Of a stretch of DNA of 64,000 nt, positions 17,932 through 25,475 are shown piece by piece; position 1 is the stretch's first letter; each line of letters opens with the position of its first letter. The notes under the pieces are model-generated. The model was given only the letters and a program-made list of their open reading frames with translations, was not told the origin of the DNA and ran no database searches. This DNA comes from a virus: positions 1 to 64,000 of the IMG/VR virus record IMGVR_UViG_3300020603_000005; one strand, written 5' to 3'. A program made the position numbers and the translations under genes.

Positions 17932-18567
17932 TTAGGCTGCTAGAGCTCCTGGTGGCTTAGGAGCGGCTGCTGTGGCAGACTGATTTGGTGTTCCGCCAGT
18001 AGGCTTGACAGGGGCTTGTGGGTTGAAGTCTTTCGGCAGTTCGCCTCCAGGTCCCTTGCCAAGAGCGCCATACATCTGGGTCTTCTTCTGAATGTCCTCC
18101 AGCTGCTTCTTGTGTGCAGCGGTGGTTTCTTCCTCAAGTTGCTGACCGCCGAAAGAGGCAGAACCTCCTGCAACACCAATCTGTCGTGCCATGTCGTTCA
18201 TCTTGGCTGCCATTTCGACTTTTGCTGCCGTGACTGCCTGAGCAACACGCGGGGACATCGTGGACAACTTGTCAAGGTGACTCATGAGCAACTTGTAGTT
18301 CGTCTGGATCTGTTGAAATTTTTGTGGATTGATACCGTACCCGGAAAAAAGTTCTCCTAAACTACGATTGTCCGTGGCTTTGTTCCACAGCCATTTGCCA
18401 CCTTCCCACACAGCAGGTAGAGCAGCACCTACACCGAGGGCAGCAAGTGGTCCCAATGCTTCTTTACGAAGCATGACACCCTCGGGGCCTTTTGCGAGAT
18501 ACCCACGCTTGATGCCTGCTTCAATCCACTGACGGTCTGATATTTTTATCATTTTCTTGTCGTTCAT
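17932..18567 (-). CDS. Unknown protein with W-I-E-A-G motif
   Basis: 211 residues. The N-terminus MNDKKMIKISDRQWIEAGIK followed by RGYLAKGPEG is a variant of the W-x-x-x-G-x-x-x-G motif shared with genes 106, 2402 and 18589. A hydrophobic Ala/Gly/Leu stretch (GPLAALGVGAALPAVWEGG) follows, then coiled-coil helices (NYKLLMSHLDKLSTM; AAKVEMAAKMNDMAR) and a Pro/Ala-rich disordered tail. The layout matches gene 18589-19620 closely, so the two look like diverged paralogues. Confidence 0.65.
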   Translation of the reverse strand: MNDKKMIKISDRQWIEAGIKRGYLAKGPEGVMLRKEALGPLAALGVGAALPAVWEGGKWLWNKATDNRSLGELFSGYGINPQKFQQIQTNYKLLMSHLDKLSTMSPRVAQAVTAAKVEMAAKMNDMARQIGVAGGSASFGGQQLEEETTAAHKKQLEDIQKKTQMYGALGKGPGGELPKDFNPQAPVKPTGGTPNQSATAAAPKPPGALAA

Positions 18568-18588
18568 TTTTGTTCTTTCTGTTTCTGA

Positions 18589-19620
18589 TCAGCGTGTTGG
18601 AACAGGGGCGACTGGCAGACCAACGGGAGACTGAACCTGTGGACCTGTTGGGACAGGGGCGGCTGGCAGGCCAACGGGAGCCTGAACCTGTGGACCTGCC
18701 ATAGACTTCGCGTATGCGGCCTGAGCAGCAGCCTGAGCTGCTTGGGCATCTGCCAACTCTTTTGCCCTCTGCTCTTCAGGGGTGGTCACGGTTGGAGTCA
18801 TATTATTGTTCTGCATCTGCTGCATTGTCTGGATAGTGTCAGTCACGGCTGACGCTACGGTGTCAAGCTGCTTGTCAATGCTGCTAGACATACCCTTCAG
18901 CGTTGGAGCCAACTGGTTGAATTGATATATTGACCTCATGATTAACTTCTGCTTTGCCGGGTCGGTCATCAGTTCTGGGTTTGGAGCTGCATCGCCCTTG
19001 GATTTGTCCTTGAAGTAATCTATCAGGTACTTGCTGCCCAAGAAACCTCCGACGCCCGCAAGGGCTGGGAGAGCCATTCTTGCCGCGAAACCTCCTACGC
19101 CTTTTGCGACATTGCCAAACGTTGTTGCTGCGCCACCAACAGGTGCTCCACCAAATCCTCTGCCAAAGGCACTTCCAAGTCCACCAAGGGTTCCAGCGGT
19201 GCTCTGTCCGGCGCTCGCGAGACCAGAACCGACATTTTTGGCAAGGTTGGTGTACATGGCCCTGCCGCCCTGGGTGAGGAGGGGTGCGGCAGCAAGACCT
19301 GCAGCGGCAGTGGCAGCGGTACTACCCCAGCCTGGGCCTCCTGTGTCCTGACCGACCTGCTGAGCAGTCTTGATCAGCGAACTTCCTTCAAGGTTTTCTG
19401 CGATCTTTGCCATGATCTCTTCATTCTGCATGGCTTTCTTGATCGTTGTATAACTTGCCTTGCCAGGTTCGAGACCAGCAGACTTTGTAAGCTCTGCAGC
19501 GAATCTTGGAACTCGGGGATCAATTGAGAGCAGACCACGCTTCAAACCAATATCAATCCACTCCGGGGTGGACATTGAAATCTTCTGTGTCCCATTACTT
19601 GCTGTTTTGATATGAGCCAT
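18589..19620 (-). CDS. Unknown protein, paralogue-like to 17932, membrane-like centre
   Basis: 343 residues from ATG 19620, chosen because GAAAGGAAAC precedes it and the extended frame would overlap gene 19632. The N-terminus carries both shared motifs: MAHIKTASNGTQ (K-T-A), then SMSTPEWIDIGLKRGLLSID. Residues 100-220 are Gly/Ala-rich with possible membrane-inserting segments (STAATAAAGLAAAPLLTQGG; MALPALAGVGGFLGSKYLID). The C-terminus is coiled coil, then two Pro/Val/Gly repeats of the type GPQVQ(A/S)PVGLP. An injected or tape-like internal virion protein is one possibility but unproven. Confidence 0.65.
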   Translation of the reverse strand: MAHIKTASNGTQKISMSTPEWIDIGLKRGLLSIDPRVPRFAAELTKSAGLEPGKASYTTIKKAMQNEEIMAKIAENLEGSSLIKTAQQVGQDTGGPGWGSTAATAAAGLAAAPLLTQGGRAMYTNLAKNVGSGLASAGQSTAGTLGGLGSAFGRGFGGAPVGGAATTFGNVAKGVGGFAARMALPALAGVGGFLGSKYLIDYFKDKSKGDAAPNPELMTDPAKQKLIMRSIYQFNQLAPTLKGMSSSIDKQLDTVASAVTDTIQTMQQMQNNNMTPTVTTPEEQRAKELADAQAAQAAAQAAYAKSMAGPQVQAPVGLPAAPVPTGPQVQSPVGLPVAPVPTR

Positions 19621-19631
19621 TTTGTTTCCTT

Positions 19632-19967
19632 TCAGGGTAGTTTTGTTCCGCGACGCCATGCCTTGCATGACCAATACCTTGGCGTCGTGGGATCTTTTGC
19701 GGTGTCGCACTTGTGACGTGCAAGAAAATTATTCTGCCTGTCACTATTATTTCTCTTTATTGACATGGTCTTTTCGCCTCTAGCCTTGGCAGATGACCCG
19801 CCATGACCGAAGTTAATCTTCTTGACATTACCAGAGGACGGATCTTTTACATAGACCTTAAATTTCTTAACATCGCCAGGAAGTATATTCCTCAGCGTAA
19901 CCTCTTTGCCCTGATACTCTGCTGCCGTCTTTTTTATGTCGGCAGAATCAGAAACAAATTCCATCAT
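19632..19967 (-). CDS. Conserved-type phage protein with RHKCD...YWSCKAW signature
   Basis: 111 residues, preceded by GGAGG about 9 bases upstream of ATG 19967. A small N-terminal domain (YQGKEVTLRNILPGDVKKFK, then VYVKDPSSGNVKKINFG) is followed by a basic segment and a C-terminal RHKCDTAKDPTTPRYWSCKAW. This end signature is frequent in uncharacterised marine and freshwater phage proteins. The Cys/His content could bind a metal. Function unknown. Confidence 0.7.
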   Translation of the reverse strand: MMEFVSDSADIKKTAAEYQGKEVTLRNILPGDVKKFKVYVKDPSSGNVKKINFGHGGSSAKARGEKTMSIKRNNSDRQNNFLARHKCDTAKDPTTPRYWSCKAWRRGTKLP

Positions 19968-19985
19968 AGATGAAAATCCTCCAGG

Positions 19986-20672
19986 TTATACCTTTCTTGG
20001 TTTTTTTAAAACCCCCTCCAAAGAAGATAATGAATAGTCGGCGGAAATTGACACCGTCACCTCAAAAAAATGCTTTCTTTGCTCCACGTCAACAACCCAT
20101 TTGTACCTCGGATCCCCCTCCCGCTTCCTGCGGTCAACCACCTGCTGTATGGTCTCCCCAGTGCGCCCCTTCTCTCCAAATATATCCTCAGACACAGGTT
20201 GGGTTTCCTCACCCTGTGGCGCTGATTTTTTGATCACTAAGACACAGTCGTCTTCAGGTAGATCACTTATGTCTAAATCCGTGATTTGTATGTCATGGAG
20301 TGGTATTGCCTCTGGCGTGGCTCCACCCAATATTCTTTCCCTTATGGCTTCACGGATTTTATGGAGCATGTCGGTTTCTAGAATCTTGGATACTTCGTCT
20401 CTCCACCTGTCCATGGCTTGGACATCGTCGTCGCAAACATAACTAGTTTCAGACATGATTTGGATCAGATTTTTTATCACACCTGGCTTGCAGTCAAATC
20501 TGATCCATGTGTTTGCTTTACCCTTTGACTTCATCATCCCGTTGCTAACATCGAATTCGGCGATAATGCTGTCAGGCTGTATACCTCTATCCAATGCAGA
20601 AGTAATTATTTCTACCGCTGCCTTGTGTGGCTCAATTTCCGATAAAAGTTCTTGAAAGGTTTTCATCTGCAT
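19986..20672 (-). CDS. Unknown protein, divergent partner of the ATPase
   Basis: 228 residues from ATG 20672; ATG 20666 and TTG 20684 are alternatives. Family not recognised. Mixed alpha/beta, with acidic strands (IQITDLDISDLPEDDCVLVI) and a C-terminal beta region (YKWVVDVEQRKHFFEVTVSI). Its start codon lies on top of the start of the (+) ATPase gene 20671, so the two are transcribed head to head with interleaved ribosome sites. A functional link to the ATPase is possible but only positional. Confidence 0.6.
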   Translation of the reverse strand: MQMKTFQELLSEIEPHKAAVEIITSALDRGIQPDSIIAEFDVSNGMMKSKGKANTWIRFDCKPGVIKNLIQIMSETSYVCDDDVQAMDRWRDEVSKILETDMLHKIREAIRERILGGATPEAIPLHDIQITDLDISDLPEDDCVLVIKKSAPQGEETQPVSEDIFGEKGRTGETIQQVVDRRKREGDPRYKWVVDVEQRKHFFEVTVSISADYSLSSLEGVLKKPRKV

Positions 20673-21543
20673 GTATTGGCTCAAAAGTTTGAAGTTGAAG
20701 AATTTTTGTGGGTTGAAGGACGCAAGTTTTGACTTCTATCCAGAAAACAGACCGTTCTCCGTATTTTTCGGACCAAATGGCACGGGTAAGTCAACACTTA
20801 TGCATGCCATCAGGATTGTTTCCACCCCAAGAATGCTGAGGGGGCGTGATAATTCTATGCTGTTCAGAAAATTGACATACAATCCTGATTATGACCCAAC
20901 TATGGCTGCCTACATTCCATCTTCAGAGCCATGCAGTATGTATGCTGAATTTCTTCATGATGGTGGAGTATCGAATGTCTCCATCATAGGTGGAGAAATA
21001 GTTGAAAATGGGCTTGAAGAAGCCCCTTCAGGATCAGATGGTTGGGCTGCCTACTGTGATGCAGACCACCCCATGAATATGTACAAGTTTCAACTCCCAT
21101 CTCATTTGGGAGAAAGGTTTCTTAAACTTGCTGACGAGGTTTATGGGTTGCCTTGTGAACTCGGAAAGCTTGTGACAACAGCCGAATCAGGTGAAAGGGT
21201 GGATTTCTATCAGGATTTCTGTATCAGAAAAGGGTTCACTAGGGTTCACCACAAGAGAATGAGTGATGGAGAGAAAAAGATAGCAACATTGTTGCGTCAT
21301 CTTTGCATGAAGTTGTCTGATGACAGGAGTATGGCTTTAGTTGACAATCTTGAGATGCATGTCTATTTCCGTAGGCATCCACGATTGGTTAAGGCTTTGA
21401 ATATTCAATTCCCAAAAACACAGTTCCTGTGTACCACACATAGTGATGGAATCTTGAGGACTGTCCGTCAAATGTGGGGAGAATCATCCCTGATTGATAT
21501 GCAAAGTATGCATCCAGACTGGTCTGATGCATCCGCTGAATAA
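20671..21543 (+). CDS. RecF/SMC-type AAA ATPase
   Basis: 290 residues. The N-terminus LKSLKLKNFCGLKDASFDF is the usual opening strand pair of RecF/OLD/AAA_21-type ATPases. Walker A is FGPNGTGKSTLM (residues 33-43). The ABC-type signature is RMSDGEKKIATLL (about 196). Walker B is MALVDNLEMHVYFRRHP (about 221), where the usual D-E catalytic pair reads D-N. The switch His motif is CTTHSDGI (about 254). No long coiled-coil arms or TOPRIM domain are present, so it is a minimal version. Such proteins act in DNA repair, anti-host or anti-phage roles; which one applies here is not visible. It starts with GAAAGG 11 bases upstream. Confidence 0.85.
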   Translation: MYWLKSLKLKNFCGLKDASFDFYPENRPFSVFFGPNGTGKSTLMHAIRIVSTPRMLRGRDNSMLFRKLTYNPDYDPTMAAYIPSSEPCSMYAEFLHDGGVSNVSIIGGEIVENGLEEAPSGSDGWAAYCDADHPMNMYKFQLPSHLGERFLKLADEVYGLPCELGKLVTTAESGERVDFYQDFCIRKGFTRVHHKRMSDGEKKIATLLRHLCMKLSDDRSMALVDNLEMHVYFRRHPRLVKALNIQFPKTQFLCTTHSDGILRTVRQMWGESSLIDMQSMHPDWSDASAE

Positions 21544-21548
21544 ATAAA

Positions 21549-21560
21549 TGTTCATGAACA
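21549..21560. promoter_or_regulatory. Perfect 12-bp palindrome, possible operator
   Basis: TGTTCATGAACA is a perfect inverted repeat. It begins 6 bases after the ATPase stop codon and lies about 20 bases upstream of the candidate -35 box at 21579. That position would suit a regulator site, but no other copy was noticed. Confidence 0.35.
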
Positions 21561-21578
21561 CCTAGTTCAGGAAAGAAT

Positions 21579-21607
21579 TTGGCATTGCTCTTAAAAATAG
21601 GTATCAA
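21579..21607 (+). promoter_or_regulatory. Candidate sigma70-type promoter before the structured region
   Basis: TTGGCA (21579-21584) and TATCAA (21602-21607) are separated by exactly 17 bases. Both boxes differ from consensus, so this is a prediction. Transcription would begin near 21614 and run into the inverted-repeat-rich, gene-free region. Confidence 0.4.
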
Positions 21608-21613
21608 CTCAAT

Positions 21614-22145
21614 TGGGAATGACCATCAAGGCAGAATGGTGGTGCACAATCCTGGCTCCGCCGGATGTGCACCACAGCCGTTGGACCTTCGGCCCAACGG
21701 TGTATAGGTATATTATATATATACAGATTTACAACAACGACATACGACCCGTGATGTAGAGACAATAATCCCTTGTCTTTGCCACTCTTGCCAAGAACAT
21801 CTTGATACACCCAAACACTGGCAAGAGGTCATCCTCCATCAAGGTGTATCATCCCATCCGACCATGACTGATCGATATGTTTCATAAGCACACCTGGGAC
21901 GGTGCACGGGCAGACTTCCTGTAGACTGTAGAAACCCCATCGGTGACACACATGCGCCTTGTGGATGCATGATGCCTAATAGCTCCCGACTCCTGAGCAT
22001 ACTTGAGCTGTTGGACCAGACTTACGTCCGTCGGGGGCGATTGCTCAAAACCCATCAGGCGCCCCCAGAAGCGCCACACCAAGATTTTGGTCTCCGATAC
22101 AGGCGAGAGACCTATCTAATTATTCGTCCTACGGGTGGTCGGAAA
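21614..22145 (+). ncRNA. Candidate large structured non-coding RNA with two pseudoknots
   Basis: No credible gene lies between 21544 and 22238, yet complementary segments are dense. Hairpin 1 is 21640-21652/21663-21674 (12 bp, one bulge). Hairpin 2 is 21678-21687/21691-21700. A small hairpin is 21760-21765/21773-21778. Pseudoknot 1: 21785-21793 pairs with 21819-21827 (9 bp) and 21803-21811 pairs with 21843-21851 (9 bp), crossing each other. Pseudoknot 2: 22003-22008/22043-22048 crosses 22033-22039/22060-22066. GGTCTC 22090-22095 pairs with GAGACC 22107-22112. A long-range stem closes 21857-21865 on 22135-22143. The size is in the range of the ROOL and GOLLD phage RNA classes, but membership is not shown. 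Boundaries and strand are inferred from the promoter-like element and flanking (+) genes. Confidence 0.5.
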
Positions 22146-22238
22146 ACAAAAAATACTGAAAATTGTCAACTTATCTGCACGAAGAATTTTTTCAGATGGG
22201 GGGAAAGAACCAGTTTTTGTGAAACATCTTTTGTGGCT

Positions 22239-23165
22239 ATGTCTCCAAATGTTCCGATTTCCAGACTGAAAGATCTTGCTGATGTCGCAAGACATCAGCC
22301 ACAGGACGGCAATACGCTGGTTTGGAATCAGTCCCAGGGCAAATGGGTACCAGCCACTATTGTTAGACAGAAGACTGAAATATCCCCAACACAGCCCCCG
22401 TCGCCATCTTTAGGTGGGCGTTGGATAAATCCTATAACTGGTAGGGAGGCGGTATGGTACACAGATCCGCAGGGAAGGTCTGCATGGGTTGAGTTTGGTT
22501 CTGAGGGAGACTTTTTACAACTTTCTGCAGCCACCACAGCCATGGTCTTGATCCAGTCCCCAACCGTCAGTCAGATCATCATCCACGGCCGACGCAAGTG
22601 GCAGTGGGACGGCACAGCGTGGCGCCTGTTGTCGCCACCAAAGCTTGAGGGCCTGTCAAATCAGGACGGCACCATATCCGTGTCACTGTCCAATGGTGGA
22701 ACAGCAACAGTTTCCGTATCTTCCGTGCCATTGTCAAAAATAGCACAGAGCGGTGCAGCATCTGGACAGGTTCCCACATGGACTGGGTCTGCATGGGTTG
22801 CATCTTCTCCAGCTGGCGGTGCAGGCATCACAGACGGAGACAAGGGCGACATCACCGTCAGTGGTTCTGGCTCCACATGGACGATTGATTCCGAAGTGGT
22901 TTCAACATCTAAGCTCGGTGGAGATATTACGGCGGCAGGCAAAGCCCTGCTTGATGACCCCGATGCCAACACGCAACGAGCAACGCTAGGGCTAGGGACT
23001 GTTGTAACTAGAGATGTTGGCAACGGAGAAGGAAATGTTCCTGTCTTCGATAGTCTTCTCAGGTACCCATCTGGAGATGGGTCACTGATATATGGAGTTG
23101 ATGCTGATTATCTCGAGGGATACACAAGACAACAGATCACCAGGGCGGGTTTATTCAGTAACTAA
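22239..23165 (+). CDS. Tail-fibre/collar-type structural protein
   Basis: 308 residues from ATG 22239 (MSPNVPISRLKDLADV). The longer in-frame reading back to 21969 would pass through the structured RNA region and has no phage-like composition, so it is rejected. Residues 25-130 include segments common in phage fibre proteins (GNTLVWNQSQGKWVP; GGRWINPITGREAVWYTDPQ). Then come Ser/Thr/Gly-rich beta repeats (LSNGGTATVSVSSVPLSKIA; GDITVSGSGSTWTIDSEVV) and a typical end with LGLGTVVTRDVG. No strong Shine-Dalgarno is seen at this start. Confidence 0.75.
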   Translation: MSPNVPISRLKDLADVARHQPQDGNTLVWNQSQGKWVPATIVRQKTEISPTQPPSPSLGGRWINPITGREAVWYTDPQGRSAWVEFGSEGDFLQLSAATTAMVLIQSPTVSQIIIHGRRKWQWDGTAWRLLSPPKLEGLSNQDGTISVSLSNGGTATVSVSSVPLSKIAQSGAASGQVPTWTGSAWVASSPAGGAGITDGDKGDITVSGSGSTWTIDSEVVSTSKLGGDITAAGKALLDDPDANTQRATLGLGTVVTRDVGNGEGNVPVFDSLLRYPSGDGSLIYGVDADYLEGYTRQQITRAGLFSN

Positions 23166-23380
23166 TCTTGGTCTATAGAAGGCCATGCTACGATACTTGT
23201 TCTAGTAATTATCAGCATAGCAATTTCTGCGGTTTCTTTCCGTTTGTGCGACCTCCAAAGAGAAAATAATTAATAAATTCTATGATATAGTTGTGTATGT
23301 TGTATACACAGGTGTAGAGGTAACTTTTACCGAAAAACATATAGAATGAATCAGAAGCGCAAAATTAAAGGATAAAAACC
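23166..23380. other. AT-rich intergenic region with a 7-bp inverted repeat
   Basis: 215 bases without a gene between two fibre genes. TGTGTAT (23292-23298) and ATACACA (23304-23310) form an inverted repeat with a 5-base loop. The region is AT-rich before AAAGGAT, the ribosome site for the GTG start at 23381. It probably holds the promoter of the next fibre gene, but no clear -35/-10 pair stands out. Confidence 0.4.
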
Positions 23381-25435
23381 GTGCCAACATCGAGAGAATC
23401 ACTTATAACCGTCCTGTATGGTTCTTCTGCAACGACAGCCCCTTCTGATCTGTATGATGGCGAGTTAGCTTTTGCCAATGGGTCAGGCAGTAACAAGAAA
23501 CTCTTTGTAGGCTCTAACAGTAATAATACGGCGAACTGGGTGGGTGCGATCATTGAAGATCAAGCAACCATCGATTGGTCTAGCGTCAGCAGTGAAAACA
23601 ATAAGTTGGCAACCCAGTATGCCGTAAAAAGCCTAGCTGGAAATTATCTGCCGCTTTCCGGCGGATCGCTTACCGGGGACTTGAGTCTCGGGACAACAAG
23701 TGAAATAGTATTCACAGCCCGTGGCGGTGGTGGTGGAACGTTGACCCTTCAGGCGCCCACTGCCACCACTTCGAATGCAGCATATACATTCACCCTGCCG
23801 GCGAATGACGGCAATGCGTCCGAAGTTCTGACCACGGATGGCAGCGGTGTTCTCAGTTGGGGAGGAGTGGACACCGCCACGAATGTGAGCGTCACAAATG
23901 ACGATGCCACCACAACCGCATACATCGCATTCACAAATGCCACCTCTGGCGCCACCGCATTGAGGGTGGACAGTGATGGTCTGACCTACAATGCGGCGTC
24001 GGACTCCCTCAGCGTTGGAGGCGACATTTCTGTCGGAGGGGTAATCAGAACTAGTGCCGCGTCATTTAATTTTGTGACGGCTACAGCCACAACACTCAAT
24101 ATTGGCCTTGTCGCAACAGCCGTTTCAATTGGTGCTGCAACTGGTACAACAACAATCAATAATGCAGATACAGTGGTAACAGGCGACCTTGCTGTCAACG
24201 GCGGAGACATTACAACTACAGCTGCTGGTACAGCAACAGTATTCAATACAAATGCTACAACTCTAAACGTAGGTGGAGCGGCAACTACAGTCACAATTGG
24301 TGCTGGAGCTGGTACAACAACCACAATTAGGGGTGGTACACTTGTCGGGGGCACGCAGACACAGAATGTCTTTAATACCCTTGCATCAACTGTGAATGCT
24401 TTTGGTGCAGCCGCCACGGCGAACATCGGTTACAATGGCACTGCTGCTTCAACCACCAACATTTCGACTGGTGCTGCTGCTAGTTTAACCACCAAAACTC
24501 TAAACTTGGGCACTGGTGGTGCGGAGTTCTCTACCACTAATGTAAACATTGGTTCTGTTGAAGGCGGCACGACTACGGTAAACAGCCCTTTTCTGGTGGG
24601 TGCTTGTCCAATACAAGCTGTATTCAACACTACCGCAACAACCGTGAATGCTTTTGGTGCAGCAACCGCCATCACCATGGGTGCGACAAGTGGCACTACA
24701 ACCACAATTCGTGGTGGCACCCTTGTCGGGAACACGACGACACAGAACCTTTTCAACACCACGGCAACGACCCTGAATCTTGGCGGTGCAGCCACCGCCA
24801 TCACCATGGGTGATTCGACAACAGCCACCACCACTATCCGTGGCGGCACACTTGTCGGAAACACGACGACACAGAATGTGTTTGACAGCACCGCAACAAC
24901 CGTCAACGCGTTTGGCGCAGCCACCACAGCAAGCTTCGGGTACGATGGGGCATCTGGTGCAACCACTGGAATTGCCAATGGCGCGACGGGAAGTGGATCC
25001 ACCAACACCATAAATATAGGTGCAATTGGAGAATCTGGGTCAACCACAAATGTCAACATAGGATCTTCTGCAGGCGGCACCGTTGCGCTTGGCTACAACG
25101 CCACGGTTGGCAACAACTTGACCGTGACTGGTGATCTGACTGTCAACGGAACAACCGTCACAGTTAACACCTCGACCCTATCGGTTGAGGACCCGCTCAT
25201 AAAACTCGCCAATGGCAACAGCACCGCTGACAGTGTTGACATCGGTTTCTACGGCCTCTATGACACAAGTGGATCGCAGGACCTGTATTGCGGTCTTATC
25301 CGCGATGCTTCGGACGGAAAGTTTAGACTTTTTGTGGATTCACAATCGGAACCCACCACCACCGTCAACACTGGTGCAACAGGATACTCGGTTGGAACAC
25401 TTGTTGCCAACATCAGGGGTGGAACCTTCACCTGA
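23381..25435 (+). CDS. Long repetitive tail-fibre protein
   Basis: 684 residues, starting at GTG 23381 with AAAGGAT just upstream. The N-terminus PTSRESLITVLYGSSATTAP, then DLYDGELAFANGSGSNKKLF, is a common fibre attachment module and is shared with gene 25476. Residues 85-250 are Thr/Ala/Ser/Gly beta repeats. Residues 312-520 hold at least four units of about 42 residues of the type TTTIRGGTLVGNTTTQNVF. The end (GDLTVNGTTVTVNTSTLSVE, then DPLIKLANGNSTADSVDIGF) is the well-known fibre tip-proximal block before a head domain. A host-contact fibre is a confident reading; the receptor is unknown. Confidence 0.88.
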   Translation: MPTSRESLITVLYGSSATTAPSDLYDGELAFANGSGSNKKLFVGSNSNNTANWVGAIIEDQATIDWSSVSSENNKLATQYAVKSLAGNYLPLSGGSLTGDLSLGTTSEIVFTARGGGGGTLTLQAPTATTSNAAYTFTLPANDGNASEVLTTDGSGVLSWGGVDTATNVSVTNDDATTTAYIAFTNATSGATALRVDSDGLTYNAASDSLSVGGDISVGGVIRTSAASFNFVTATATTLNIGLVATAVSIGAATGTTTINNADTVVTGDLAVNGGDITTTAAGTATVFNTNATTLNVGGAATTVTIGAGAGTTTTIRGGTLVGGTQTQNVFNTLASTVNAFGAAATANIGYNGTAASTTNISTGAAASLTTKTLNLGTGGAEFSTTNVNIGSVEGGTTTVNSPFLVGACPIQAVFNTTATTVNAFGAATAITMGATSGTTTTIRGGTLVGNTTTQNLFNTTATTLNLGGAATAITMGDSTTATTTIRGGTLVGNTTTQNVFDSTATTVNAFGAATTASFGYDGASGATTGIANGATGSGSTNTINIGAIGESGSTTNVNIGSSAGGTVALGYNATVGNNLTVTGDLTVNGTTVTVNTSTLSVEDPLIKLANGNSTADSVDIGFYGLYDTSGSQDLYCGLIRDASDGKFRLFVDSQSEPTTTVNTGATGYSVGTLVANIRGGTFT
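24315..24945 (+). repeat. In-gene tandem protein repeats of the tail fibre
   Basis: About four imperfect units of some 126 bases (42 residues) begin with a T-I-R-G-G-T-L-V-G core at about 24322, 24700 and 24826; a divergent copy reads VNSPFLVGACPIQ at about 24580. They probably form a repeating beta-solenoid or trimeric shaft, and fibre length could vary by recombination between units. Confidence 0.65.
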
Positions 25436-25475
25436 TCTGATCGTATAATGTTATGTAGAAAGTGATGGCTATGTC

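Noticed and set aside
21969-22238. Longer reading frame joined to the fibre gene at 22239
   Set aside because: Its first 90 codons run through the inverted-repeat region and have no phage-like composition; the fibre sequence begins naturally at MSPNVPISRL.
21544-22238. tRNA or tmRNA gene
   Set aside because: No cloverleaf with a proper acceptor stem, T-loop and anticodon could be built, and no tmRNA tag frame was found. The helices are of another kind.
24430-25080. 216-codon reverse reading frame inside the fibre gene
   Set aside because: It mirrors the repetitive Thr/Ala/Gly codons of the true gene on the other strand; low-complexity and without a ribosome site.
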